From: Cytobacillus oceanisediminis
Lineage (GTDB): Bacteria; Bacillota; Bacilli; Bacillales; Cytobacillaceae
NCBI RefSeq assembly: GCF_007830235.1
Contig: NZ_VLKI01000003.1
Location: forward strand, 186,001 to 250,000
Direction of reading: 5' to 3'
Length of the DNA: 64,000 nucleotides
The notes below the pieces were generated by a model. The model made no database searches, was not told where the DNA came from, and saw nothing but the letters and a program-made list of their open reading frames with translations. The translations under genes and the position numbers were made by a program. Shown here piece after piece: positions 1 through 10,390 of this stretch; positions within the stretch are counted from its first letter, which is position 1; each line of letters starts with the position of its first letter.

Positions 1-184
1 TGAATAACAAGAATTTTTTTCTTCTCCATATTAATCCCCCGAATAATTGCATTTTTGTCTTTCTAATAGCATGAAAAATAAAAGGTGATCAAAGGCATTT
101 CTTTTTTCCAAAATTTGAATAATCATTTAAATTCTCTCTATATCATGATACGATTAAGAAAACAGATTGAAAAGAGGACAGCTC
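1..184. other. Intergenic region upstream of prsW
   Basis: AT-rich stretch with no convincing reading frame on either strand. It should contain the 3' flank of the preceding gene and the prsW promoter, but I cannot point to a clear -35/-10 pair. Confidence 0.4.
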
Positions 185-874
185 ATGCTGGGTATATTAT
201 CTGCGGGCATCGCCCCTGGATTGGCATTATTAAGCTATTTTTATTTAAAAGATCAATATGAGTCTGAGCCTATCTCAATGGTATTTAAAACCTTTTTGTT
301 TGGTGCTTTGCTCGTATTCCCCATCATGTTTATCCAATATGTTCTTGAAACGGAAAGTGTACTCCAATCAAGCCTGCTGGATGCTTTTCTTTCTTCCAGT
401 CTTCTTGAGGAATTTTTTAAGTGGTTTATATTGTTCTATACGATCTATCAGCATATAACCTTTGATGAGCCTTATGATGGCATTGTATATGGTGCTTCTG
501 TCTCACTTGGCTTTGCTACTGCGGAAAATATCTTTTATCTGCTAGCTCTGGGAGTCGAGCATGCAATTGGAAGGGCTCTGCTCCCTGTTTCCAGCCATGC
601 TCTTTTTGGTGTCATCATGGGCTATTATATAGGAAAAGGAAAATTCACGGCAACTGCTACTAAAAAATGGATAGCCCTTTCGCTATTTGTACCCTTCCTG
701 CTTCATGGCATTTACGACTACATCTTAATTTCCCTTGAACATTGGATTTATATCATGTTCCCATTTATGATCTTCCTTTGGTGGCTTGGCCTTAGAAAGG
801 TTAAGAAAGCAAGGGAACACAGTGTCAATCATATTGATAATCAATTGGATTTCCAGAAAACTCTCCATTCCTGA
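185..874 (+). CDS. prsW: PrsW, intramembrane protease for anti-sigma-W
   Basis: 229-residue polytopic membrane protein of the PrsW family, glutamic-type intramembrane proteases that make the site-1 cut in anti-sigma factor RsiW and so activate the sigma-W envelope-stress regulon. The EExxK motif (LLEEFFKW) puts the two acidic residues at 75-76, the ATAEN motif follows near 120, and a conserved His lies in SSHALFG; several hydrophobic segments surround them. I start at the ATG at 185 because AGAGGA lies 6 bp upstream; an in-frame TTG at 167 lacks such spacing. The stop codon lies inside the downstream terminator. It heads the block before sleB, as in B. subtilis. Confidence 0.9.
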   Translation: MLGILSAGIAPGLALLSYFYLKDQYESEPISMVFKTFLFGALLVFPIMFIQYVLETESVLQSSLLDAFLSSSLLEEFFKWFILFYTIYQHITFDEPYDGIVYGASVSLGFATAENIFYLLALGVEHAIGRALLPVSSHALFGVIMGYYIGKGKFTATATKKWIALSLFVPFLLHGIYDYILISLEHWIYIMFPFMIFLWWLGLRKVKKAREHSVNHIDNQLDFQKTLHS

Positions 875-890
875 TGGAGAGTTTTTTATT
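858..890 (+). terminator. Rho-independent terminator of prsW
   Basis: Inverted repeat AACTCTCC / GGAGAGTT with a short loop and a following T-run. The stem overlaps the last prsW codons. Confidence 0.8.
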
Positions 891-912
891 TTTAAGAATA
901 AGAAAGAACTTC

Positions 913-1042
913 GATAACTTTCTAGCTCCATAAGTAACGGCTTCACCAGAATTTCCTTCGCACGACGGAAGCGGGAGCAATTACGAGGAGGGGCTATTGG
1001 CTTGAGGGGCTTGTCGCCGATAGGCGGGCAACTTGCCTATTA
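913..1042 (+). repeat. Family A intergenic repeat, copy A1 (diverged)
   Basis: Shares its left end (GATAACT..CTAGCTC) and right end (TTGTCGCCGATAGGCGGGC) with the copy at 26345-26470, while the middle is diverged. It lies between the prsW terminator and sleB and has no coding capacity. The boundary is approximate. Confidence 0.55.
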
Positions 1043-1133
1043 TTATAAAAACCCTGAAGTTATTGAATAAAAAACCAAAGACTACAAAAAATAGGGTCAA
1101 TGATAAAAGATTGACTTTTGGAGGTTATAATCC

Positions 1134-1964
1134 ATGAAAAAGAACTTTTTGGCAGCGAAGGTTTTACTCATAATCTCCCTTTGTGTCCTGGCTATTCCCA
1201 TGATCGGAAGTGTGGATAAAGCAAGCGCATTTTCCAATCAGGTTATCCAGCACGGAGCGGTAGGGGATGATGTTATTGAACTCCAATCCCGCCTGCAGTA
1301 TTTGGGATTTTACAATGGAAAGATTGATGGTGTCTTTGGATGGGGAACCTATTGGGCATTAAGGAACTTCCAGTATGAGTTTGGGCTTCCGATTGACGGG
1401 CTGGCAGGCCAGGAAACAAAGAATAAGCTCGTAAAGGCATCACAATATAATAAACAATATGTTAAAGAACAGATTAATAAAGGAAATAAATTTACCCACT
1501 ATGGCGGTGTGAATTTGGAACAGCAGAAAAAGCCTCAAGGGGGAACCGCAGCTCCTCAGCAACAGGAAAAGCCGAAGCAGCCAACTGCAACAAACATGCC
1601 CAATGGCTTTTCTGAAAATGACATTCAGCTAATGGCCAACGCTGTATATGGTGAAGCCAGGGGCGAACCATATACAGGCCAGGTGGCAGTAGCAGCGGTT
1701 ATTTTAAACCGTGTAAACAGTGCAACATTTCCAAATACAGTTTCAGGTGTAATATTTGAACCGCGGGCTTTCACGGCAGTTGCTGACGGACAAATATGGC
1801 TGACGCCAAATGAAAAAGCAAAGGAAGCTGTCCTTGATGCCATTAATGGCTGGGATCCAACCGGAAGCGCACTTTATTATTTCAATCCTGATACCGCGAC
1901 AAGCGGCTGGATCTGGACACGGCCGCAAATCAAGCGAATTGGCAAGCACATATTCTGTAAATAG
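1134..1964 (+). CDS. sleB: Spore cortex-lytic enzyme SleB
   Basis: 276-residue secreted lytic transglycosylase that degrades muramic-delta-lactam cortex peptidoglycan during germination. A signal peptide covers about residues 1-32 (hydrophobic LLIISLCVLAIPMIG, then ASA). A peptidoglycan-binding repeat domain lies at about 36-100 (GDDVIELQSRLQYLG..NGKIDG), a Gln/Pro/Lys linker at about 125-155, and the SleB hydrolase domain from about 160 to the end (VYGEARGE). GGAGGT lies 7 bp before the ATG. It is followed 14 bp later by ypeB, its required partner. Forespore (sigma-G) expression is expected from the family; the upstream TGAATA at 1064 is only a weak hint. Confidence 0.95.
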   Translation: MKKNFLAAKVLLIISLCVLAIPMIGSVDKASAFSNQVIQHGAVGDDVIELQSRLQYLGFYNGKIDGVFGWGTYWALRNFQYEFGLPIDGLAGQETKNKLVKASQYNKQYVKEQINKGNKFTHYGGVNLEQQKKPQGGTAAPQQQEKPKQPTATNMPNGFSENDIQLMANAVYGEARGEPYTGQVAVAAVILNRVNSATFPNTVSGVIFEPRAFTAVADGQIWLTPNEKAKEAVLDAINGWDPTGSALYYFNPDTATSGWIWTRPQIKRIGKHIFCK

Positions 1965-1978
1965 AGGGGTGAAGAACT

Positions 1979-3328
1979 ATGCTTAGAGGAATTCTAATTG
2001 TTGTACTTGCGTTGGGTGTCGCCGGCACTGCGTTTTGGGGATATCAGGAACATCGCGAGAAAAATGCAATTCTTATTAATGCTGAAAACAATTATCAAAG
2101 GGCATTCCATGATTTAACTTACCAGATGGACCTTTTGCACGATAGAATCGGAACTACTTTGGCGATGAACTCCAGATCCTCTTTATCGCCGGAATTGGCA
2201 GAGGTTTGGAGGTTAACCTCAGAAGCCCACTCAGACGTAGGCCAGCTGCCGCTTGCGCTGCTTCCGTTCAATAAAACAGAAGAATTCCTGTCCAATATCG
2301 GCGATTTCAGTTATCGTACAGCAGTAAGAGATTTGGAGAAGGAACCTTTAACGGAAAAAGAGTATCAAACGCTAAAGAAACTCTATACTCAGTCTGCAGA
2401 TATTCAACAGGATCTGCGGAAGGTCCAGCATATGGTGCTGGAAAAGAATTTGCGCTGGATGGATGTTGAAATGGCGCTGGCTTCCAATCAGGAGGCCGCT
2501 GACAATACGATCATCGATGGATTTAAAACTGTGGAAAAAACAGTTGAAGGTTATGGAGAAACAGACTTTGGCCCTGCTTTTGTAAATATGCAGAAGAAAG
2601 ATGAGAATTTTAAATATTTAAAGGGCGATGAAATTTCAGAGGATGAAGCTGCCCGCATAGCAAAGAAATACGCAGCGCTTGGAAATAATGTGAATATTAA
2701 AGTTACCGAAAACGGCAAAGGGTCGGACTACGGTTTTTTCAGTGTAAGCGTACAAAATAAGAAAACTAAAGAAGAAGCAGACATGGATATCACGAAAAAG
2801 GGCGGCTACCCGATTTGGTTCATACTGGACCGTGAAGTAGCACAGCAAAAAATTAGCCTTAATGAAGCAAGCAACAATGCAATTAGATTCCTAAAAGAAA
2901 ATGGATTCCAGGGTCTTGATTTATTTGAAAGCGCGCAATATGACAAGCTTGGGGTGTTTACCTTTGTTTCCAATCAAAATGGGGTAAGAATCTATCCGGA
3001 TGCCATTCGTGTGAAAGTGGCATTGGATAATGGCAAGATGGCTGCTTTTTCGGCAGAGGATTATTTAAAGTCCCATCACCAGAGGGATATTCCAGAACCT
3101 GCAATTTCCAAGGAAGAGGCAAGAGCAAAAATTAATCCCCAGGTAAAAGTCATGGAAGACAGGCGGGCAGTTATCATAAATGATCTTAATCAGGAAGTTT
3201 CCTGCTATGAATTCCTTGGCACAATGGGTGAAGATACCTACAGGATTTATATTAATGCTGAAACAGGCCAAGAAGAGAAAGTAGAAAAGCTCAAAAATGC
3301 TGAACCAATTTATGAAGATGTTGTGTAG
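1979..3328 (+). CDS. ypeB: Germination protein YpeB
   Basis: 449 residues, matching the usual length of about 450. It has a single N-terminal membrane anchor (about 2-20), a long helical N-terminal region (about 25-200), and a C-terminal half with PepSY-like repeats. YpeB is needed for SleB to accumulate in the dormant spore and restrains it until germination, when YpeB is cleaved. It lies 14 bp downstream of sleB with RBS GAGGGGTG, so the two form a bicistronic unit closed by the terminator right at the stop codon. Confidence 0.95.
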   Translation: MLRGILIVVLALGVAGTAFWGYQEHREKNAILINAENNYQRAFHDLTYQMDLLHDRIGTTLAMNSRSSLSPELAEVWRLTSEAHSDVGQLPLALLPFNKTEEFLSNIGDFSYRTAVRDLEKEPLTEKEYQTLKKLYTQSADIQQDLRKVQHMVLEKNLRWMDVEMALASNQEAADNTIIDGFKTVEKTVEGYGETDFGPAFVNMQKKDENFKYLKGDEISEDEAARIAKKYAALGNNVNIKVTENGKGSDYGFFSVSVQNKKTKEEADMDITKKGGYPIWFILDREVAQQKISLNEASNNAIRFLKENGFQGLDLFESAQYDKLGVFTFVSNQNGVRIYPDAIRVKVALDNGKMAAFSAEDYLKSHHQRDIPEPAISKEEARAKINPQVKVMEDRRAVIINDLNQEVSCYEFLGTMGEDTYRIYINAETGQEEKVEKLKNAEPIYEDVV

Positions 3329-3360
3329 AGAAAGCCGAAGAGGCTTTCTCTTTTTTATTT
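3328..3360 (+). terminator. Terminator of sleB-ypeB
   Basis: GAGAAAGCC / GGCTTTCTC hairpin with a four-base loop, followed by TTTTTT. Confidence 0.9.
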
Positions 3361-3472
3361 ACTAATGGGTCTTTTTGCTCATTTTTATGTAAATTGCTGT
3401 TGCACGACTGTTTTAAAGCATGTCATAATTAAATGACAAGATTATCCTTTTGAATAGGGAAGTGTAGCCAGC

Positions 3473-4132
3473 ATGATGAAAATTGGAGAAGTACTAATAT
3501 TGGAGCTGAAATATACTGATAAATCAGAGAAATATAAATGCAAGCTTGTCGAGAGGAAAGAAAGTAACCTTTATATTGATTATCCCATTAATCAGGAAAC
3601 GAAAAAGACTGCTTTCCTGCTGGACGGAACTCAGCTAAAAGTAACTTTTGTCGCAGCTGATGGCTCCGTTTACCTTTTTGAAAGTGAAGTCCTTGGCAGG
3701 GTGAAGATTAAAATTCCTATGATGGTCATTTCATATCCAGGGAATGAACATTTAATGAAGGTTCAGCGCCGCCAGTTTGTCAGGATTGAAACGTCTGTTG
3801 ACATAGCAGTTCACCCGGTAATGGACGAATTTACACCGTTTGTGTCTGTTACAGATGATATCAGCGCAGGAGGTGCCGCAATTATTGCAGGCAAATCCTG
3901 TTCGTTAAAAGCAAATATGCAAATACATACTTATTTTGTATTGCCTATGCAAAATGGTGAATCTCATTATTTGAAGGTAAAAAGCAAAGTAATAAGAATC
4001 TCGGAAATTAGTAATGGAAAGTCCATAATTTCTGTTCAGTTTTTGGATATTAGTCCCCAAGACCGGCAATTGCTGCTGCGCTTTTGCTTTGACAGGCAAT
4101 TGGCCATGAAGAAAAAAGGGCTTGAAATTTAA
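3473..4132 (+). CDS. ypfA: YpfA/MotI, c-di-GMP-binding PilZ flagellar brake protein
   Basis: 219 residues with an N-terminal YcgR-like split-barrel domain (about 1-90) and a C-terminal PilZ domain (about 97-210). Both c-di-GMP signatures are visible: RRQFVR at about 98-103 and DDISAGG at about 127-133. In B. subtilis the orthologue (DgrA/MotI) binds c-di-GMP and acts on the flagellar stator MotA, slowing rotation. Two in-frame ATGs at 3473 and 3476 are possible starts after GGGAAGTG. A short inverted repeat, TGTCAT/ATGACA, lies upstream at 3421-3438 and could be a regulatory site, though nothing proves this. Confidence 0.9.
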   Translation: MMKIGEVLILELKYTDKSEKYKCKLVERKESNLYIDYPINQETKKTAFLLDGTQLKVTFVAADGSVYLFESEVLGRVKIKIPMMVISYPGNEHLMKVQRRQFVRIETSVDIAVHPVMDEFTPFVSVTDDISAGGAAIIAGKSCSLKANMQIHTYFVLPMQNGESHYLKVKSKVIRISEISNGKSIISVQFLDISPQDRQLLLRFCFDRQLAMKKKGLEI

Positions 4133-4221
4133 AGGGATGGGAATATTTTTAATGCACTGCTCTCATAATAGATGAAGAAGTCAAATAGACTTGAACGTAT
4201 TTTTAACTATGGAGAGATGCA

Positions 4222-4407
4222 ATGATGAAAACGATAGAGAGGGTTCTTTTAAAATTAATCATTGTGCAGTTTATTTTTTTGCTGATTACTCAATTATTCT
4301 TTCATCATATGAATGCGTTTCCTGAATTAAAGCAGCTGACACAATATGAGGGTGTTACAGACCAGAATTTTACTGAGCTGCTGGAAACGTTCAAGGAAAA
4401 TTACTAG
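4222..4407 (+). CDS. ypfB: YpfB, small membrane protein (DUF5359 type)
   Basis: 61 residues: a short basic start, one hydrophobic helix at about 8-28, then a polar acidic tail. Position between ypfA and cmk, size and pattern match the uncharacterised B. subtilis YpfB. GGAGAG precedes the ATG. No function can be assigned. Confidence 0.75.
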   Translation: MMKTIERVLLKLIIVQFIFLLITQLFFHHMNAFPELKQLTQYEGVTDQNFTELLETFKENY

Positions 4408-4440
4408 CAGGCAGCCGCCTGCTTATTTTTTATTTTTAGG
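4407..4440 (+). terminator. Terminator of ypfB
   Basis: GCAGGC-AGCC-GCCTGC hairpin beginning at the last base of the stop codon, followed by a T-rich tract. Confidence 0.85.
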
Positions 4441-4679
4441 CTATATTAAAGCTCATTGTTGATTTTAGCACTCTGTTGATTGGAGCGGAAGGAGCGAGAT
4501 CCTCGGAGATTCATTCGCATTTCCTTTGTGCGGTTTTATTCGAGGATGCTTATTCAATGTCCTGCGGGGGAAGCGAGTCAAAGGAAGACCCCGCATGCTT
4601 ATTGTTTTAGGAGCGTTGGACCTCCCGCGGTTCGCTGAGCTTCCCTGAGCGGAAATCAACAGACATGTTTAACATATCC
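4439..4679 (+). repeat. Family B element, copy B1
   Basis: About 240 bp bounded by GGCTATATTAAA and its near-complement TTTAACATATCC. Inside lie CTGTTGATTGGAGCGGAA on the left and GAGCGGAAATCAACAG on the right, so the ends form nested inverted repeats. The middle carries TGCATT..CTTTGTGCGG and TGTCCTGCGGGG..GACCCCGCA. There is no real gene inside. Four more copies lie at 16386, 17440, 39638 and 45583. It fills most of the ypfB-cmk gap. Confidence 0.85.
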
Positions 4680-4689
4680 TATTTTTAAG

Positions 4690-4720
4690 AGAATGGTTAA
4701 TGGTAAAAAAGCTGTATAAT
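4690..4720 (+). promoter_or_regulatory. Possible sigma-A promoter for cmk
   Basis: A perfect TATAAT at 4715-4720 lies about 85 bp before cmk and after the family B element. No good -35 box stands 17 bp upstream, so this is tentative. Confidence 0.35.
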
Positions 4721-4804
4721 ATGACCTGAAATCGACTTATTATGTTAAAATAAAGCTGAAGGAACCTGGCTTAAAGAACCTGGCCAGGCAGTACAGGAGG
4801 AACT

Positions 4805-5485
4805 ATGAACAGACAAATATCGATAGCAATAGATGGGCCTGCTGCTGCTGGCAAAAGTACAGTAGCCAAGATTGTGGCAGAAAAATTATCATACATATAC
4901 ATTGATACGGGAGCCATGTATCGTGCCTTGACATATAAAGCCATTCAACAGCAGGCGAGCATTGAAGATGAAGCAGCATTGATGGAAATACTGAACAGTA
5001 CCACTATCGATTTGCAGCCTGGCACAGAAGGGCAATTAATCTATTTGGACGGACAGGATGTGACCAATCAAATCAGGTCATCAGAAGTTACAAATTCCGT
5101 TTCGATTGTTTCAAGGCATAAGCTTGTAAGAGAAGAAATGGTATTAAGACAGCAAAGCTTCGCCCAAAATGGAGGAGTGGTAATGGACGGCCGGGATATC
5201 GGGACACATGTCCTTCCTTTAGCGGAAGTAAAAATATTCCTTTTGGCTTCAGTCGATGAAAGAGCGATTCGCCGCCATACTGAGAATGTTCAAAAGGGTT
5301 TTCCATCGGACCTTGAAAAGCTGAAGAAAGAAATTTCTCTGAGGGATAGGCTCGATTCAGAGCGCGAAGTTGCTCCATTAAAGAAAGCAGAAGATGCTGT
5401 AGAAATTGATACGACCTCATTATCAATTGTACAGGTGGTAGAAAAAATAATGGACCTGGCCTATGAAAGGATCGGATCAAAGTGA
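4805..5485 (+). CDS. cmk: Cytidylate kinase
   Basis: 226-residue cytosolic kinase that phosphorylates CMP and dCMP with ATP. The P-loop GPAAAGKST spans residues 11-19; DTGAMYRA (substrate binding) and DGRDIGT follow, and the lid region [15 protein letters not shown] lies near 176-190. Length is typical. RBS AGGAGGA stands 6 bp before the ATG. It overlaps the start of the acyltransferase by 4 bp (GTGA), so the two are translationally coupled. Confidence 0.96.
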   Translation: MNRQISIAIDGPAAAGKSTVAKIVAEKLSYIYIDTGAMYRALTYKAIQQQASIEDEAALMEILNSTTIDLQPGTEGQLIYLDGQDVTNQIRSSEVTNSVSIVSRHKLVREEMVLRQQSFAQNGGVVMDGRDIGTHVLPLAEVKIFLLASVDERAIRRHTENVQKGFPSDLEKLKKEISLRDRLDSEREVAPLKKAEDAVEIDTTSLSIVQVVEKIMDLAYERIGSK

Positions 5486-6063
5486 ACCTCTATTCTTTTG
5501 CTAAAGCAGTCGTTTACGGTGCATTAAAACCAGTTTACAGATTCGAAGTGATCGGAAGGGAGCACTTTCCTTCTGATGGCGGTGTACTTCTATGTTCCAA
5601 CCATATTGATAATCTGGATCCTCCCGTTGTAGGCATTAATGCTCCTCGGCCTGTGCACTTTATGGCCAAGGAAGAGCTTTTTAAAGTACCTGGTCTTGGT
5701 ACAATCTTGCCCCATCTTAATGCTTTTCCCGTCAAAAGGGGAATGAGTGACAGGGAAGCTCTTAGAAAAGGCCTTGGAACCTTAAAAGAAGGAAAGGTTT
5801 TAGGGCTGTTTCCAGAGGGTACTAGAAGCAAGACGGGGCAATTGGGGAAGGGGCTTGCCGGTGCTGGATTCTTTGCCCTTAGATCCGAAGCGCATGTTGT
5901 GCCATGTGCTATCATTGGCCCATATAAAGCCTTCTCCAAGCTGAAAGTAGTTTATGGAAAGCCTATTGAGATGAAAGAGCTTAGGGAACGGAAAGCATCA
6001 GCTGAAGAAACGACCGAATTCATCATGGCAGAAATCCGTAAATTAATTGAGGAAAATTCCTAA
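5482..6063 (+). CDS. plsC: 1-acyl-glycerol-3-phosphate acyltransferase (PlsC family)
   Basis: 193 residues with the acyltransferase signatures of lysophosphatidate acyltransferases: NHxxxxD in [10 protein letters not shown] at about 39-48, and FPEGTRS near 113-119. The family transfers an acyl group to the sn-2 position of lysophosphatidic acid at the membrane. It starts at a GTG overlapping the cmk stop. B. subtilis has its plsC elsewhere, but many Bacillaceae carry this gene between cmk and the S1 gene; whether it is the only PlsC here cannot be judged. Confidence 0.88.
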   Translation: MNLYSFAKAVVYGALKPVYRFEVIGREHFPSDGGVLLCSNHIDNLDPPVVGINAPRPVHFMAKEELFKVPGLGTILPHLNAFPVKRGMSDREALRKGLGTLKEGKVLGLFPEGTRSKTGQLGKGLAGAGFFALRSEAHVVPCAIIGPYKAFSKLKVVYGKPIEMKELRERKASAEETTEFIMAEIRKLIEENS

Positions 6064-6338
6064 CCCTTCTTGCTTGACAAAAAACTTCTTTTGTAAGAAG
6101 TTAGTAAAAAGGCATTTTTTAAAAAGGCGAGAATATTCGAAAAAATAAAGAGGCTGTCCTTTGCTGACGATTCTCAAATTAGGGCAGAAAAGAGACATTC
6201 AACACAGTTGAAAAATAGCCTGCATTAAAAAGCCATTCGAGTATTTCTGCTGCTGACACAGGGTTCTTGCCTGGATGGCAGGCAGTTGAATACAAATTAA
6301 AAATTTGAAAGCAGCCATTGGATTAAGGAGGAATACAT
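6064..6338 (+). other. Intergenic leader before ypfD
   Basis: 275 bp without a gene. It contains a TTGACA at 6074 with no matching -10, a small AACTTCTT/AAGAAGTT hairpin at 6084-6103, and a longer segment (AGAGGCTGTCC .. ATAGCCTGC) that could fold in an mRNA leader. No known regulatory RNA was recognised. Confidence 0.3.
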
Positions 6339-7478
6339 ATGTCAGAGGAAATGAACCAAGTAGAAGTCAAAAATTTTGAGGTTGGTGACAAGGTAAAGGG
6401 CCAGGTTACCAAAGTAGAAGAAAAGCAAGTCATTATTGACATTGCTGACAGCAAGCTGGATGGTATTATTCCGATCAGTGAGCTTTCAAGCCTTCATATT
6501 GAAAAAGCAAGTGATGCTGTTTCTGAAGGGGATGAGCTTGAGCTTGAAGTGTTAAAAGTGGAGGAAGAAGCACTTATTCTTTCTAAACGTAAAGTAGACG
6601 CAGAAAAGTCCTGGGAAACACTTGAGAAGAAATTCAATGAAGGCGAAGTCTTTGAAGCTGAAATCAAAGATGTTGTAAAAGGTGGATTAGTTGTAGACTT
6701 GGGTGTGCGCGGATTTGTTCCTGCTTCCCTTGTAGAAGCTCATTTTGTTGAAGACTTTACTGATTATAAAGGCAAAACAATGACATTTAAAATTGTGGAG
6801 CTGGATAAAGAAAAGAATCGCCTGATTCTTTCCCATCGAGCTGTTATTGAAGAGGAAAAAGGCAAGCAAAAGCATCAGGTGCTTGAATCCCTTCAGGCAG
6901 GTCAGGTTCTGGATGGAACAGTCCAAAGAATCACAGACTTTGGCGCTTTCGTAGATATTGGAGGAATTGATGGCCTAGTCCATATTTCCCAGCTATCCTA
7001 TGAGCATGTGGAAAAACCTTCCGATGTTGTAGAAGAAGGGCAAAAGGTTAAAGTTAAAGTATTAAGCGTGGATCGCGATAATGAGCGGATTTCCTTATCT
7101 ATTAAAGAAACGCTGCCTGGGCCTTGGGATAATATCCGTGAAAAGGCACCTAAAGGAAGCACGCTTGATGGTACAGTTAAGAGACTTGTCTCATACGGTG
7201 CATTTGTTGAAGTTTTCCCTGGAGTAGAAGGACTTGTCCATATTTCGCAAATTGCCCATAAGCATATCGGCACCCCTCATGAAGTATTGAGCGAGGGACA
7301 GGAAGTGCAAGTAAAGGTACTTGATGTAAATGAGCAGGATCAGCGCCTGTCATTGAGCATTAAAGACCTTCAGGAAAAAGAAAATGAAGAAGTGACTGAT
7401 TATGAACTTCCTGAGGAAACGAAGGGTTTCCAGCTAGGCGAAATGATTGGGGATCAGTTAAAGAATTTAAAAAAGTAA
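6339..7478 (+). CDS. ypfD: YpfD, ribosomal protein S1 homologue
   Basis: 379 residues with four S1 RNA-binding domains at about 13-83, 99-167, 184-253 and 269-340. They are recognisable by repeated GxVxx(I/L)[21 protein letters not shown] strands, and the last two are the most canonical. Firmicute S1 has four domains, fewer than the six in E. coli, and is loosely or not ribosome-bound, so a role in general translation initiation is uncertain. AAGGAGG stands 9 bp before the ATG. It is followed 12 bp later by fni. Confidence 0.93.
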   Translation: MSEEMNQVEVKNFEVGDKVKGQVTKVEEKQVIIDIADSKLDGIIPISELSSLHIEKASDAVSEGDELELEVLKVEEEALILSKRKVDAEKSWETLEKKFNEGEVFEAEIKDVVKGGLVVDLGVRGFVPASLVEAHFVEDFTDYKGKTMTFKIVELDKEKNRLILSHRAVIEEEKGKQKHQVLESLQAGQVLDGTVQRITDFGAFVDIGGIDGLVHISQLSYEHVEKPSDVVEEGQKVKVKVLSVDRDNERISLSIKETLPGPWDNIREKAPKGSTLDGTVKRLVSYGAFVEVFPGVEGLVHISQIAHKHIGTPHEVLSEGQEVQVKVLDVNEQDQRLSLSIKDLQEKENEEVTDYELPEETKGFQLGEMIGDQLKNLKK

Positions 7479-7487
7479 TGGTGATAA

Positions 7488-8552
<1,065 letters not shown>

Positions 8553-8583
8553 AGCTCTCGTCAAAGACGAGAGCTTTTTGTTG
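8553..8583 (+). terminator. Terminator of fni
   Basis: AGCTCTCGTC-AAA-GACGAGAGCT followed by TTTTTG: ten-base stem directly after the stop codon. Confidence 0.92.
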
Positions 8584-8597
8584 TCTAAAGATATATC

Positions 8598-8741
8598 TTA
8601 ACTGTATTTTGAATCATTTAAGGATCTTGCTTCTTCGGCACTCTGCAGTTTGGAAGCTCCCGGGTAATGAAGCGCCTGATCGCGATCTGATTCCACTCGT
8701 CTGCTTTCCTTCAATTTTCTCTCCTGGCGGTCTTTGCCCAT
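8598..8741 (-). CDS. ypzI: YpzI, small conserved protein
   Basis: A 47-residue minus-strand gene. It begins MGKDRQERKLKESRRVESD, continues RDQALHYPGASKLQSAEEAR and ends DSKYS. The pattern MGKDRQE..RRVESDRDQ..LHY.GA matches B. subtilis YpzI. GGGAGGTG stands 9 bp before the ATG, a strong RBS. It sits between fni and yphA, transcribed against both. Highly charged, no membrane segment; function unknown. Confidence 0.85.
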   Translation of the reverse strand: MGKDRQERKLKESRRVESDRDQALHYPGASKLQSAEEARSLNDSKYS

Positions 8742-8892
8742 AATTACACACCTCCCTCTTCTTAAGATGAAGTCTGCTTTAAAAATTTATACAGAACAAA
8801 GGCATTATCATTGTATTCCATTAAACCTTTTGAACTGGCAGGGTTAAAGTACATATCAAAAAGCTATACTGGAAATGATAGGAGGGAAGAGG

Positions 8893-9501
8893 ATGGAAGG
8901 GTTAATTTTTTATTGGGTTTCATGGATTTTTTGGGTTATGGCGACTTTCTTTCTAGACCGAAAAAATAAGAATAGGGCCAAATTTTCGGCCTGGCTTCTG
9001 CTATTAATCATTCTATCACCCTATACTTTTAAAGTTTTTAGTGTGGAAACAAGTACGGCGGGAGTTTTTTTAATGGGGACTTTATACATATTAGCAAGCA
9101 GGCTGGAAAGATTAAAAAGGGCTTATTTTCTATTTTGCGCCTTTATCATGATGATGGCATATGTGAGCTTTCATTTATTTGAACTGTTTGATCCTGTATG
9201 GGTAATATTTTCACGGAAGTGGATGCTGGCCTTTCTGCTTGTTTATATGGCTGTCCTCCTGCAGAAAAAAAGAGTGCTTCGCTTGCCTTTAATACTGCTT
9301 GGGGGAATTCAGGGTGAGGTTTTGTATGCTCTTATTCTTGGGCAATATTCTTTTCCTTATATAATCGGTTCTTTGGCATTCTTTGATATTATGGCCCTCT
9401 CGGCTTCAATTGTTGCTGCTTGGAGTGCAATGCAATGGACTGCTTCTTATTTTGAAACGAACTTCAAACATTTTGAAAGGGAGAAACAAAAATTATCATG
9501 A
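8893..9501 (+). CDS. yphA: YphA, membrane protein
   Basis: 202 residues, almost entirely hydrophobic, with about six predicted membrane helices. The ATG at 8893 is chosen because AGGAGG lies 7 bp upstream; the earlier ATG at 8875 precedes that RBS. It matches B. subtilis YphA by position and size. It overlaps the YIEGIA gene by 4 bp (ATGA), which suggests they act together. No catalytic motif is visible and function is unknown. Confidence 0.8.
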   Translation: MEGLIFYWVSWIFWVMATFFLDRKNKNRAKFSAWLLLLIILSPYTFKVFSVETSTAGVFLMGTLYILASRLERLKRAYFLFCAFIMMMAYVSFHLFELFDPVWVIFSRKWMLAFLLVYMAVLLQKKRVLRLPLILLGGIQGEVLYALILGQYSFPYIIGSLAFFDIMALSASIVAAWSAMQWTASYFETNFKHFEREKQKLS

Positions 9502-10385
9502 GTGAATATACATACCCAATACTTTTTGGACTTGCAGTAGGTACCTTGACTCGTGTTTATATGCTTAGAACAGATTACCGGCAATATCCTACCTATTTGC
9601 ATGGGAAAATCATACACGTTGCATTGGGATTTATTGCAGCTGGATTAGGCACTGTTGCAATTCCTTCCATAATGGAAGAACAATTTACCGCTGTAACTTT
9701 TCTGACGCTTGCAGCCTCTCAATTCAGGGAAGTAAGAAATATGGAAAGAAATACATTGACTGAGCTGGACAGCTATGAATTGGTATCAAGAGGGAAAACA
9801 TATATAGAAGGCATAGCAATTGCTTTTGAAAGCAGAAATTATCTTGTTATTTTCACATCCTTATTATGCACGCTTGGTTATCTGCTTTTTAATATTTTGG
9901 GCGGACTTGCAGCAGCTATAATAGCCGTTATTATTTCGAAATTGCTTATGACAGGAGGAAGGCTGAAGGATATTGTTGATGTGGAATATGTTGAGCCTCG
10001 TTTTGATGGTGCAGGTTTGTATGTGGATAACATTTATATAATGAATATTGGACTCCCAGAAAGACAGGAGGAGGTACTTAGATATGGGATGGGCTTCATT
10101 TTAAAGCCCAAAAACTTTAATGCCAGGTCAACCATAGCTAATCTCGGGCAAAGACAGGCCATTTTGCATGATGTTTCAACTGCTTTGGGAGTTTATCGTG
10201 ACTCGGGAACACCGGCTCTTGTACCACTGGCGAAAAGAGACCTCGATGATGGACGCGTAGGGGTTTTTGTATTGCCGCAGGAAAAGGATATCGATAAAGC
10301 TCTAAAAATTATCGGAGCGGTTCCAACTCTTGAGAATGCAATTAGGATGCCGTCTGAAAGGCAAACGAATGGGAAAGGAAGTTAA
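9498..10385 (+). CDS. yphB: YphB, YIEGIA-family membrane protein
   Basis: 295 residues: an N-terminal membrane part with helices at about 5-20, 40-62 and 118-150, then a soluble C-terminal region. The family-defining word YIEGIA is present at about residues 104-109 (GKTYIEGIAIAF). The family is conserved in endospore formers. It is encoded as a trio with YphA and the small capping-complex protein, all within a few bases of one another. No enzyme motif is seen and the biochemical role is not known to me. Confidence 0.85.
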   Translation: MSEYTYPILFGLAVGTLTRVYMLRTDYRQYPTYLHGKIIHVALGFIAAGLGTVAIPSIMEEQFTAVTFLTLAASQFREVRNMERNTLTELDSYELVSRGKTYIEGIAIAFESRNYLVIFTSLLCTLGYLLFNILGGLAAAIIAVIISKLLMTGGRLKDIVDVEYVEPRFDGAGLYVDNIYIMNIGLPERQEEVLRYGMGFILKPKNFNARSTIANLGQRQAILHDVSTALGVYRDSGTPALVPLAKRDLDDGRVGVFVLPQEKDIDKALKIIGAVPTLENAIRMPSERQTNGKGS

Positions 10386-10390
10386 GGCAA

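Noticed and set aside
4465-4659. Minus-strand 64-codon frame between ypfB and cmk
   Set aside because: It lies wholly inside family B element B1; similar frames in B2, B3 and B5 (16403-16591, 17548-17730, 45515-45769) differ in frame and strand and have no RBS.
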